Shown here: piece after piece, positions 56,665 to 64,000 of the stretch
Position numbering within the stretch: the first letter of the stretch is position 1
How the letters are laid out: every line of letters begins with the position of its first letter
Assembly (NCBI RefSeq): GCF_937888285.1
Contig: NZ_CALART010000109.1
Coordinates: forward strand, 62,001-126,000
DNA: 64,000 nucleotides
Origin: an uncultured Aquimonas sp.
GTDB taxonomy: Bacteria; Pseudomonadota; Gammaproteobacteria; Xanthomonadales; Xanthomonadaceae
Direction of reading: 5' to 3'
The notes under the pieces: model-generated
The model's input: the letters and a program-made list of their open reading frames with translations, nothing else
Databases searched by the model: none
What the model was told of the DNA's origin: nothing
Made by a program: the position numbers and the translations under genes

Positions 56665-57189
56665 TCAGATCTCAGTGACCAGGCGGAACATGGATTCGCT
56701 GTCCGACGAACAGTTGGCGGTCTGCTGGGCGGTCTGACTGCGATCGTCGCTCCAGCAGATATCCACGGTGAGGGCCAAACGGTTGCCACCACCGGCAACG
56801 GGAGCGAAGTTGGCGCGGATCCGGCCGTCGGGCAACGCGCGACAGACGCGCTCATCAACGCGCTCGATATCGCAGGCCAGTGCGTTCGAATCGTTGCCGC
56901 AGTTGTAGCCCGGCGCTGCGGCGATATTGCAGTTCGGGGCGCTGAAAGCGTTGCGGCGGAGCAGCTGGGCCTTGCTGTTGGCGCCGTCAGCGATATAGGC
57001 CCGCGCGATATCGGTGAACTCGTAGGCGATATCGGCAGCCTGTGTGCGGTAGCCGGCGCTCTGCGTATTGCGCAGGGACACCGCCATCAGGGTGCCCACG
57101 CCCAAGAGGCCGATGGACAGCACGACCACCGCGATCATCACCTCGATCAGGGACACGCCCGCCTGGCGTCGACTCTTGACGCGGCTCAT
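56665..57189 (-). CDS. pilV: Minor pilin PilV
   Basis: 174 aa; leader MSRVKSRRQAG, then VSLIEVMIAVVVLSIGLLGV, and NTQSAGYRTQAADIAYEF, a typical PilV segment. Several Cys in the C-terminal half (NCNIAA, NCGND, CDIER, DICWSDD). Overlaps fimT by 4 bases and precedes pilW by 9. Confidence 0.92.
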   Translation of the reverse strand: MSRVKSRRQAGVSLIEVMIAVVVLSIGLLGVGTLMAVSLRNTQSAGYRTQAADIAYEFTDIARAYIADGANSKAQLLRRNAFSAPNCNIAAAPGYNCGNDSNALACDIERVDERVCRALPDGRIRANFAPVAGGGNRLALTVDICWSDDRSQTAQQTANCSSDSESMFRLVTEI

Positions 57190-57719
57190 GGGCAGGTCCT
57201 CTTGCCGGTACTGACCGAACCCACGGGGCTCACCGTGAGCGTGCGCACAAAGCCCTTGCCACTCGGGCAGTACACCGCACTGAGCTGCAGGGTTGCATTG
57301 CCGGCACCCGCGGCAGGCTCCACGCGACGACCGCGGCCGTCGAAACGGATCTCAGGCAGCCCGGCGAGCACGTCCCTCTGGTTGATGGTGCCGACGGACA
57401 ACACCTCGTCGGCATCGGGGTTCCCGTTGCCATTGGCGTCCGCCCAGGCCACCCAGCCGTTCTGCCAGCCGCCGCCACAGCCGGTCAGGGTCGCATTGGC
57501 GGGACAGAGACCGCCACCGGAGTTGGTCTCGATGGCGGCGGTGCGCGCCAGACTGGCGCCCGCGACGAGTTCGTTGGCCTGCGAGCTCAGGCGGTTCTGC
57601 ACGATCAGCTCGTTGAAACTGGGCAGTGCGATGGTCGCGACAATGGCGACGATCGCGACGATGATCATCAGTTCAACAACGCTGAACCCCGTGTGGCGGG
57701 GTCGTTCGAGCGGGGTCAT
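57186..57719 (-). CDS. fimT: GspH/FimT-type pseudopilin
   Basis: 177 aa, first gene of the minor pilin operon. Leader RPRHTG, then FSVVELMIIVAIVAIVATIA; the GspH/FimT pattern continues with NELVAGASLARTAAIE and GWVAWADANGNGNPD. ATG 57719 gives a normal short leader; the open frame further upstream is not pilin-like. Confidence 0.9.
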   Translation of the reverse strand: MTPLERPRHTGFSVVELMIIVAIVAIVATIALPSFNELIVQNRLSSQANELVAGASLARTAAIETNSGGGLCPANATLTGCGGGWQNGWVAWADANGNGNPDADEVLSVGTINQRDVLAGLPEIRFDGRGRRVEPAAGAGNATLQLSAVYCPSGKGFVRTLTVSPVGSVSTGKRTCP

Positions 57720-58415
57720 GGCTGCCTCCGGTTTGCTCCGAGGCGAACAGTATCGCGGACTTGGCGACAGTTCTTCAGGTGCCGGACAGCCGGTAGACCG
57801 CCACCGACCAGCGTTTCCGGGGGTGGGCCGCAGCGCGATGGGGTTCGCAGAGTGGAACCTTGGGTGGGGCAGCGGAGGCAGGAGACGTTGCGGTTCTGAG
57901 GCATGGTGGTTCGGGAGTTCGGCGGCGTGGGGCCTGGCGGCGCGGGACCGTGGTGGCCGTGGTGTCGCTCGGACGGGGTGAGCCCCTGGCCCAGTGAGGA
58001 GCGCTCGCACGGGGTCGGCCTTGGTCAGCAGGGCGACCTAGGCATAGGGCGTGCCCGGGCCACCCAGCGACCTTGCATAGGTTGGGCCCTGGCCCACCCG
58101 TCGGGTTGGCGCTGGCCGATCTCCGCCGGCAGCTTGGCCTGTGCACTTCTGGGCGACGCGTGGCGAGGTGGGCGCTCTCGGATGAACGCGGGGTTTGTCA
58201 TCCCCGCGAAGCGCCTGTCCTCGCGAAGGCGGAGGCGGAGATCCAGGGTTCTCGAGGGTGAGGCCAGTGTCTGCTGGGCCCCCGCCTTCGCGGGGGCGAC
58301 GACGAACGGGGTCGCGAGCACGCTAGTTCTACAAACCGCCGGTCTTGGCGGAGCGACGATGTATCGCGGGAGCTCTGCTTCTCGAAGGCGCCGCGTCGGC
58401 CTGCCCTGCGCCGGC
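57720..58415. other. Long intergenic region with decayed repeats
   Basis: Nearly 700 bp between the fimT start and the tlpA-like stop. It holds a degenerate GGTGGGCC-type REP at 58077-58099 and, near 58196-58300, imperfect inverted pieces of the CCCCGCGAAG / CTTCGCGGGG element with ATCCAGGG. No coding region with convincing codon bias was recognised; the fimT promoter should lie at its left end but was not assigned. Confidence 0.4.
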
Positions 58416-59714
58416 TCAGCGTCGCGGCGGCAGCAGCGCCTTCAGGCTCGCCTCCGACAGCTCGCCGCTGCGTCGATGCAGCAGGCGGCCTTCGCCGTCG
58501 ACGATCAGCGTCGTCGGGTAGCCGCGGACCTGCAGGCGCTCGGGCACGCTACCGGCCGGATCGCGCCAGATCGGCGCCAGCGGCAGGGCCAGAGTGCGGG
58601 TGAAGGCAGCGATCTCGGCGGGGCTTTCGCCAATGTTGAGGTAGACGAAGTCGACGTCGGGGCGCAGCGCCTGGACGCGGGCGAAGGCCGGCATTTCACG
58701 TCGGCAGGGCGCGCACCAGCTGGCCCAGAGGTTGATGACTTGAGCCCTGCCCTGCCCCGCCGGCAGGCGCTGCGGGCGACCTTCAAGGTCGAGCACCTGC
58801 ATCGACGGCAGCGGCGTGGCGCCGGCGCGGGCGTGCAGGCCGAGCAGGATCTGGCCGACAAGCAGGACGCTGAGGCCGACGGCGGCGGGGATCAGCAGGA
58901 GGCGCTGCCAGGGGTTGAGGCGTGCGGCTGCCGCGGGGCGGAGAGTTGCTTCCTCGCGCATGGGCGGTGGCGCAAGGTGCGGCTGCGCTGTGCCAGCGGC
59001 TTCAGCGGCACTCGCTGGCGGATGCGCTGCGCTTATCCGCCCTACGAGTTCGAACGACGCTTTGCCTCCGTCGAAGTCGGAAGCTCGCTCCGTCTCAGGC
59101 CCGGCCTCATCGGGACCCGCTGGCGGATGCGCTGCGCTTATCCGCCCTACGAGTTCGAACGACGCTTTGCCTTCATCGAAGTCGGAAGATCGCTCCGTCT
59201 CAGGCCCGGCCTCCGCGGGACCCGCTGGCGGATGCGCTGCGCTTATCCGCCCTACCGGAGCTGGGCTTCGCTCAAGTCGCGGCGTCGCTCGCTTTCGTAG
59301 GGCGGATAAGCGCCAGCGCATCCGCCAGCGGCTTGCCTCTGGCGAGGCTTGTGCGAGGTTTGCCGCAGGCGCGGCTGCAGCGCGTCGCTCACCGGGCTGC
59401 CGAACCGCCATGACCAGAACGGCGACGGCGCCCACGACGAGGCCGATCCATGGGTCATAGCCGCCATCGCGGAAGGCCAGCAGCGCGCCAGGGCTGTCGG
59501 CGTAGGCCTGCCAGTGGCGCAGGATCCATCCAATGCGGGCGCCCAGAAGGCCCAGGACCAGCGCGATGAACAGGCGTGCCTCGGCACGGGCGCGCAGCGG
59601 CGGCTCCGCGTCGCGCAGCAGACTGAGCACGCCCAGCGCAGCAGCCGTCGCGATGAGCAGAAGCAGGGCCTGGGTGGGCAGCAGCAGGGGGCCTAGGGCG
59701 ATCGAATCGGGCAT
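58416..59714 (-). CDS. LGT-like membrane domain fused to TlpA thioredoxin, with REP-encoded linker
   Basis: 432 aa from ATG 59714. Residues 1-105 resemble the prolipoprotein diacylglyceryl transferase fold (LLGARIGWILRHWQAYADSP, LAFRDGGYDPWIGLVVGAV). Residues about 266-292 form a membrane helix, and 300-432 a TlpA thioredoxin with active site WCAPC (333-337) and VRGYPTTLIVDGEG. Between them, residues 129-233 are encoded by REP DNA: VGRISAAHPP at 154-163, 189-198 and 224-233, with a 35-residue period, and an opposite-strand reading at 129-142. Without the insert the protein would be near 300 aa. Likely an exported disulfide reductase. The frame is fully open, so it may still be functional. Confidence 0.85.
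   Translation of the reverse strand: MPDSIALGPLLLPTQALLLLIATAAALGVLSLLRDAEPPLRARAEARLFIALVLGLLGARIGWILRHWQAYADSPGALLAFRDGGYDPWIGLVVGAVAVLVMAVRQPGERRAAAAPAANLAQASPEASRWRMRWRLSALRKRATPRLERSPAPVGRISAAHPPAGPAEAGPETERSSDFDEGKASFELVGRISAAHPPAGPDEAGPETERASDFDGGKASFELVGRISAAHPPASAAEAAGTAQPHLAPPPMREEATLRPAAAARLNPWQRLLLIPAAVGLSVLLVGQILLGLHARAGATPLPSMQVLDLEGRPQRLPAGQGRAQVINLWASWCAPCRREMPAFARVQALRPDVDFVYLNIGESPAEIAAFTRTLALPLAPIWRDPAGSVPERLQVRGYPTTLIVDGEGRLLHRRSGELSEASLKALLPPRR
59017..59326. repeat. REP elements inside the tlpA-like coding sequence
   Basis: Three reverse class A palindromes at 59017-59045, 59122-59150 and 59227-59255 (period exactly 105 bp, divisible by three) and one forward copy at 59297-59326. 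The forward copy has one extra C in the loop (30 bp instead of 29). All are read in frame by the minus-strand gene. Confidence 0.92.
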
Positions 59715-60107
59715 GGGGGGCTTGGAGCAGGGGAAGCCGAGCTGGGCGGGGGCGTCAAGAGGGGCAGCGGTCGCTTCGCCCGGCCCTCTCCCCAACCCCT
59801 CTCCCACGGGGAGAGGGGCTTTGCGGCGGGGCATGAGGCGAACGGCAATGCTGTCGGGCGCTGAGCTGGGGCCCCAGGGCGGGTAGCACTCGCTTCGCCC
59901 GGCCCTGCCCCCAAGCTGCCCTCGCGTTGCTCGGACTGCGAGAGCTTAGGCTGCCACCGGCAGCCGATAAGCAATCCCGAACCGCTCCGGCGGGAGAGGG
60001 GCTCTGGGACGGGCTTGACGCGACGCATAGCTCTGACTCCCGGGAGCATCGGCTGCCCGGCAACCGCATTGCGCTCCCGCACCGCCTCCAGCGGGAGAGG
60101 GGCGCGT
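59715..60107. other. Intergenic region with CCCTCTCC hairpin
   Basis: 59782-59819 is a copy of the CCCCTCTCC / GGGGAGAGG repeat, pairing on both strands. The rest is low-information sequence between the purK stop and the tlpA-like start; no gene seen. Confidence 0.6.
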
Positions 60108-61265
60108 TCAGCCGCGCAGCGCGTCTATCGCCGGCTGTACCTGTGGCTGCCGCTGCAGCACCTGCCCGGCCCGCTCCAGCGCATCGGCCAGCTGGGCGGC
60201 GCTGTCGGCGCGCAGGGTGGCGTGGCCGACCTTGCGGCCGGCGCGCGCGCTCTTGCCGTAGTCGTGCCAGTGCAGGCCGGGCACGGTGAGTGCGGCGGCG
60301 CAGTCGGGCAGCGCGCCGATCCAGTTGAGCATGGCGCTGTGGCCGCGCGTGGCGGTGTCGCCCAGCGGCAGGCCGAGCACGGCGCGCAGGTGGTTCTCGA
60401 ACTGGCTGCTGACCGCGCCTTCGATGGTCCAGTGGCCGCTGTTGTGGACGCGCGGGGCCATCTCGTTGGCCAGCAGCGCGCCGCCCTGCTCGAACAGCTC
60501 CAGCGCGAACACGCCGACGTAGTCGAGCGCGTCGGCCAGGGCCTGCGCATGCGCCACGGCGCGCGCGGCGATGTCGTCCGAGACTTCGGCGGGCGCGAGG
60601 CTGAGCGAGAGGATGCCCTCGTGGTGCCAGTTGCGGGTCAGCGGATAGCTGCGGAACTCGCCGTCGCGGCCGCGCACGCCGACCACCGACAGCTCGCTGT
60701 CGAAGGGCACGAAGGCTTCCAGGATCAGGCTGGCCTGCGGCTGGCCATGCGCGAGCGCGGCCCAGGCGGCCTCGACGTCGGCCGGCTGGCGCAGGCGGAA
60801 CTGGCCCTTGCCGTCGTAGCCCAGACGACGCGTCTTGAGGATGCTCGGCAGGCCGATCTGTTCGACCGCTGCACGAAGCTGGTCGAGCGTGTCGACCGCG
60901 GCGAACGCTGGAGTGCCGATGCCGAGCCCGCGGAACAGCGACTTCTCGGCCATGCGGTCCTGGGCCACGCCCAAGGCACGCGGGTTGGGGAACACCGGCA
61001 CGCGCTCGGCCAGCCAGGCAGCGCTGTCGGCGGGCACGTTCTCGAAGTCGAAGGTGGCGATGTCGATCTGCGCGGCGAAGCGGCCGAGCGCATCGAGGTC
61101 GCGGTAGTCGGCCTGCATCAGCGCGGCGACCTGGCCGCCGCAGGCGTTGGCGTCGGTGTCGAGCATCAGGAACTTCGTGCCCAGCGGCGCACCGGCCAGG
61201 GCCAGCATGCGCGCGAGCTGGCCGCCGCCGAGCACGCCGACGCGGATCAAGCTGCGCTCGCTCAT
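60108..61265 (-). CDS. purK: N5-carboxyaminoimidazole ribonucleotide synthase
   Basis: 385 aa ATP-grasp enzyme converting AIR, ATP and bicarbonate to N5-CAIR in purine synthesis. N-terminal [16 protein letters not shown], then [14 protein letters not shown] (ATP-grasp) and [20 protein letters not shown] with NSGHWT near the C-terminus. ATG overlaps the purE stop (ATGA). Confidence 0.97.
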   Translation of the reverse strand: MSERSLIRVGVLGGGQLARMLALAGAPLGTKFLMLDTDANACGGQVAALMQADYRDLDALGRFAAQIDIATFDFENVPADSAAWLAERVPVFPNPRALGVAQDRMAEKSLFRGLGIGTPAFAAVDTLDQLRAAVEQIGLPSILKTRRLGYDGKGQFRLRQPADVEAAWAALAHGQPQASLILEAFVPFDSELSVVGVRGRDGEFRSYPLTRNWHHEGILSLSLAPAEVSDDIAARAVAHAQALADALDYVGVFALELFEQGGALLANEMAPRVHNSGHWTIEGAVSSQFENHLRAVLGLPLGDTATRGHSAMLNWIGALPDCAAALTVPGLHWHDYGKSARAGRKVGHATLRADSAAQLADALERAGQVLQRQPQVQPAIDALRG

Positions 61266-61783
61266 GCCTGCCTCGGGTCGGGATGGGCCAGCACGTCCTC
61301 GGTCTGTTTGGCGCGGAACGCGGCCAGCGCCTCACGGATCGCGGGGTGGTCCGCGGCCAGCAGGCTGGCGGCGAACAGGCCGGCATTGGCGGCGCCGGCG
61401 ACGCCGATGGCGAAGGTGGCTACGGGAATGCCGGCCGGCATCTGCACGATCGACAGCAGCGAGTCCAAGCCGTTGAGCGCCTTCGACTGCACCGGCACGC
61501 CGAGCACGGGGACCGCGGTCTTGGCGGCCAGCATGCCAGGCAGATGGGCAGCGCCGCCGGCGCCGGCGATGATCGCGCGCAGGCCGCGCGATTCCGCGGC
61601 ATCGGCGTACTGGAACAGCAGGTCGGGCGTGCGATGTGCGCTGACCACCTGCACTTCGTGCGGCACGCCCAGGGCCTCAAGGCGCTGCACGGCGTGCTGC
61701 ATGGTGTCCCAGTCGGAACGCGAGCCCATCACCACGCCAACCAGCGGCGCGGAGGTGTGGGCGGCGGGCGTGTGCTGCGTCAT
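61262..61783 (-). CDS. purE: N5-carboxyaminoimidazole ribonucleotide mutase
   Basis: 173 aa class I Pur[23 protein letters not shown] and [16 protein letters not shown] are the active-site segments. ATG 61783 is chosen because the upstream open frame lacks homology. First gene of purE-purK, converting N5-CAIR to CAIR. Confidence 0.97.
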   Translation of the reverse strand: MTQHTPAAHTSAPLVGVVMGSRSDWDTMQHAVQRLEALGVPHEVQVVSAHRTPDLLFQYADAAESRGLRAIIAGAGGAAHLPGMLAAKTAVPVLGVPVQSKALNGLDSLLSIVQMPAGIPVATFAIGVAGAANAGLFAASLLAADHPAIREALAAFRAKQTEDVLAHPDPRQA

Positions 61784-61938
61784 CGGCTGCGGCCTCCGCA
61801 TGGCGATAGCAAGGCCGGCGCGGGCACCCTGCCCCGCCGGAAGCCGCACAGTGTAGACGGGCCGTGCGACGCGCGCTTTGCAGCGCCTGGCCCCATGGCC
61901 GACAATCGCGGGCTTGTCATCCCTCACGGCGACCTTCC

Positions 61939-62199
61939 ATGGCCCTTGATCCGCGCCTGCTTGAAATCCTGTGCTGCCCGCTGACCCGCCAGCCGCTGCA
62001 GATGCTGGACGCGCAGCGCCTGGCCGCGCTCAACGCGGCGATTGCGGCCGGCAGCGTGAAGCAGGCGGATGGGCAGGTGCTCGCGCAGGCCTGGAAGGAA
62101 GGCCTGATCACCGCCAACGGCAGCCGCGCCTACCGCATCGACGACGGCATCCCGGTGCTGCTGGCCGATGAAGCGGTGGAGTGGTCGCAGCTGGGATAG
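61939..62199 (+). CDS. Trm112 family protein
   Basis: 86 aa; [14 protein letters not shown] at the N-terminus and [16 protein letters not shown] at the C-terminus match the YcaR/Trm112 pattern. Only the first Cys pair (CC) is present, and about 25 residues are inserted between the two halves compared with the 60-aa E. coli form. Such proteins bind and stabilise methyltransferases in eukaryotes; bacterial role unclear. Confidence 0.85.
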   Translation: MALDPRLLEILCCPLTRQPLQMLDAQRLAALNAAIAAGSVKQADGQVLAQAWKEGLITANGSRAYRIDDGIPVLLADEAVEWSQLG

Positions 62200-62267
62200 A
62201 AACGCGAAACGCCCTGCCCCGGGCCACGCAAGCGTGCAGGCGCGCTGTCGGACCGGGGCGAGGTTCT

Positions 62268-62782
62268 GGTGGATGCGCTGCGCTTATCCACCCTACAACC
62301 GCGAGAGACGCCGCGCCGGCATCGGAGCCACAGCCGCTGTGCGCGTAGGGTGCGCCTGCGGCGCACCGGAGCTCGCGAACTCGCACCCATCGGGGCCATC
62401 GGATGGGCCTGGTGCGCGACACGCGCACCCTACGGCAGCCGGACCCGGGCGAGATTCTGCGCCGCGCCTCGCCCGCGTGCCCGCGGGCTGCCGGACCGGG
62501 GCGAGGTTCTGGTGGATGCGCTGCGCTTATCCACCCTACAGCCGCGAGGGACGCCGCGCCGGCATCGGAGCCACAGCCGCTGTGCGCGTAGGGTGCGCCT
62601 GCGGCGCACCGGAGCTCGCGAACTCGCACCCATCGGGGCCATCGGATGGGCCTGGTGCGCGACACGCGCACCCTACGGCAGCCGGACCGGGGCGAGGTTC
62701 TGCGCCGCACCTCGCCCGCGTGCATTCGGGCTGTCGGACCGGGGCAAGGTTCTGGTGGATGCGCTGCGCTTGTCCACCCTAC
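62268..62782. repeat. 243-bp tandem REP array (class C and GGTGCGCC types)
   Basis: Two 243-bp units plus part of a third. Reverse class C (stem GGTGGAT / ATCCACC) at 62268-62296, 62511-62539 and a one-base variant at 62754-62782. Forward GTAG + GGTGCGCC / GGCGCACC at 62345-62367 and 62588-62610. Reverse GGTGCGCG / CGCGCACC + CTAC at 62411-62433 and 62654-62676. Class C to GGTGCGCC start distance is 77 bp, as in the class B/A modules. Region 62200-62824 has no gene. Confidence 0.9.
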
Positions 62783-62824
62783 GACCGCGAGAGACGCCGC
62801 GCTGGCATCAGCATTCGGATCGAG

Positions 62825-63520
62825 CTAGACGCCCAGTCCCAACAGCGCCCGCAGAAACGGCACGGTGACCCTGCGCTGGGCCGCCAGGCTTTCGCGATCC
62901 AGCCGGTCGAGCAGGCGGGTCAGGGTCTGCAGGTCGCGCGAGTGGCGGCGGAACAGGTAGTCGAGCACCGGTTCGTCCAGCTCCAGCCCGCGCGCATGTG
63001 CGCGGCGCTTCAGCACGCGACGGCGGGCCTCGTCGTCGAGCGCGCCCAGCGAGAGGCGGCTGCACTGCTGCAGGCGCGAGCGCAGGTCGGGCAGCACCAG
63101 CGGCAGGCCCTGCGGGCTGGCATCGGCGGCATAGATGAGCTGTCCGCCGCGATCGTGGGCGCGGTTGTGCAGGGCGAACAGGGCGATCTCGTGCTCACGC
63201 TCGCCCAGTACCGCCTGCAGATCGTCGAGCGCGATCAGGCCCGTGCCCTCGATCGCCTGCAGGGCGTCGACGGCCCGCGCGCCCAGCGTCGCCAGCGGGA
63301 CGTAGTGAACTTCGCGCCCTGCGCGCCGCGCCTCTGCCACCGTAGCCAGCAGCAGGTGGCTGCGACCGCTGCCGGTGGGGCCGTCCAGGAACACCGAACC
63401 CGACGCTTCACCCAGCGCGCTGGCGCGCAGCAGCGCCACCGCTTCGGCGCTGCCTTCGAAATCATCGAAACCCGCCGCCTGCGCCGCGCGCAGGTTCAGC
63501 GGCAGCTGCGGCACGCTCAC
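62825..63520 (-). CDS. hda: DnaA regulatory inactivator Hda
   Basis: 231 aa DnaA-like AAA+ protein. An N-terminal sliding-clamp-binding motif QLPLNL (compare QLSLPL in E. coli), a degenerate P-loop GPTGSGRSHLLLA with Arg in place of Lys as is usual in Hda, and a lid domain with RRVLKRRAHARGLELDE. It stimulates ATP hydrolysis by DnaA with the clamp. ATG overlaps the perM stop (ATGA); perM-hda is a common Xanthomonadales pair. Confidence 0.94.
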   Translation of the reverse strand: MSVPQLPLNLRAAQAAGFDDFEGSAEAVALLRASALGEASGSVFLDGPTGSGRSHLLLATVAEARRAGREVHYVPLATLGARAVDALQAIEGTGLIALDDLQAVLGEREHEIALFALHNRAHDRGGQLIYAADASPQGLPLVLPDLRSRLQQCSRLSLGALDDEARRRVLKRRAHARGLELDEPVLDYLFRRHSRDLQTLTRLLDRLDRESLAAQRRVTVPFLRALLGLGV

Positions 63521-64000
63521 GCCGGCTGTTCTCCGCCGCCGCGCGGGCCACGCCGACGGCGGCGGCGCTTGCCGCTGCCCTCGCGTGGGGTCGTCGAAGC
63601 GTCGAGGGGCTCGCCGGCGGCGTCATGCGTCGCCGCAGCAGCCAGTGGCTCCTGCGCGGCGCTGGCCTTCGCGCCGGTCGCAGGCTCGGCCTGGATGCGG
63701 GCGTCGGCGCCTTCGGCGCGCCGCGCCGATGCGCGACTCTCGCGTCGGCTCTGCCGGTGCGCGCTGTCGCCCTCGCCGCCATACAGCGAGCTCTCGGTGT
63801 AGCGCGCATGCAGCCAGCGCAGCACCACCATCACCACTGCCGCCACCGGCAGGGCCAGCAGCACGCCGAGGAAGCCGAACAGCTGGCCGCCGGCCATGAT
63901 CGCGAAGATCACCGCGACCGGATGCATGCCGATCTTGTCGCCGACCAGCCAGGGTGTGAGCAGGAAGCTCTCGATCATCTGGCCGGCGCCGAACACCGCG
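63517..64000 (-). CDS. AI-2E/PerM family transporter, C-terminal part
   Basis: Partial; the frame is open through the right edge. The visible 161 codons include a conserved membrane region (GMHPVAVIFAIMAGGQLFGF, then LGVLLALPVAAVVMVVLRW) typical of the C-terminus of AI-2E/PerM permeases, followed by a long hydrophilic Ala/Arg-rich tail ending in [17 protein letters not shown], longer than in E. coli PerM. The start lies outside the window. Confidence 0.88.
   Translation of the reverse strand, partial: AVFGAGQMIESFLLTPWLVGDKIGMHPVAVIFAIMAGGQLFGFLGVLLALPVAAVVMVVLRWLHARYTESSLYGGEGDSAHRQSRRESRASARRAEGADARIQAEPATGAKASAAQEPLAAAATHDAAGEPLDASTTPREGSGKRRRRRRGPRGGGEQPA

Noticed and set aside
57903..59300. 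465-codon plus-strand frame opposite the tlpA-like gene
   Set aside because: Antisense to a gene with clear thioredoxin and membrane domains; the repeated MRCAYPPY segments are REP-derived.
62168..63802. 544-codon plus-strand frame through the 62-kb REP array and hda
   Set aside because: First part is repeated REP DNA, second part is antisense to hda and perM; no coherent protein.

Overview
The window looks like a chromosomal segment from a high-GC gammaproteobacterium of the Xanthomonadales/Lysobacterales type. The evidence is gene content and order (rfbBAC followed by xanB, split pntA1-pntA2-pntB, a fimT-pilVWXY1E minor pilin operon, pilA-pilB-pilC-pilD, perM-hda, purE-purK), GC-rich third codon positions, and dense GTAG-headed repetitive extragenic palindromes (REPs). 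This is inferred from gene families; no database search was possible. No tRNA or rRNA gene, phage, IS element with ends, or CRISPR array was seen.

Layout. 1-0.9 kb: arsR-arsH arsenic genes (arsH cut by the window edge). 1.0-3.9 kb: miaB-phoH-ybeY, translationally coupled. 4.2-8.3 kb: nucleotide-sugar genes rfbB, rfbA, rfbC and manC/xanB. 8.5-11.4 kb: proton-translocating transhydrogenase. 11.6-23.3 kb: housekeeping and metabolic genes (DUF1631 protein, nitroreductase, short 5'-3' exonuclease, secreted beta-propeller protein, NUDIX hydrolase, FAD oxidoreductase, FAH-family hydrolase, S9 peptidase). 23.7-31.7 kb: a probable cyanophycin-scavenging locus: secreted cyanophycinase, TonB-dependent receptor, YfcC-type permease and an isoaspartyl-dipeptidase homologue. 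33-40 kb: an M1 aminopeptidase / alpha-beta hydrolase / Ser-Thr kinase-TPR operon and ubiE. 40.3-45 kb: SLC13-type permease, ElaA acetyltransferase, a Rieske protein, and a REP-associated tyrosine transposase (RAYT) embedded in REP arrays. 45-57.7 kb: two type IV pilus gene groups separated by a REP island. 58.4-64 kb: an LGT-like/TlpA thioredoxin fusion whose coding sequence carries REP elements, then purK, purE, a Trm112-family gene, hda and the start of a PerM-family gene.

The repeat system is the most distinctive feature. About 35 palindromes share a GTAG head and an invariant 11-base loop (AAGCGCAGCGC), while the 7-bp stems exist in several versions that stay fully complementary. Many are arranged head-to-head with a nearly constant 48-49 bp gap, forming a composite module amplified in tandem at several loci. 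Other GTAG-headed families (GGTGGGCC, GGTGCGCC and GTAGGAGC types) and 7-bp tandem repeats (unit NAATCCC) lie in the same intergenic regions. One REP cluster lies in frame inside the tlpA-like gene and encodes part of its interdomain linker.
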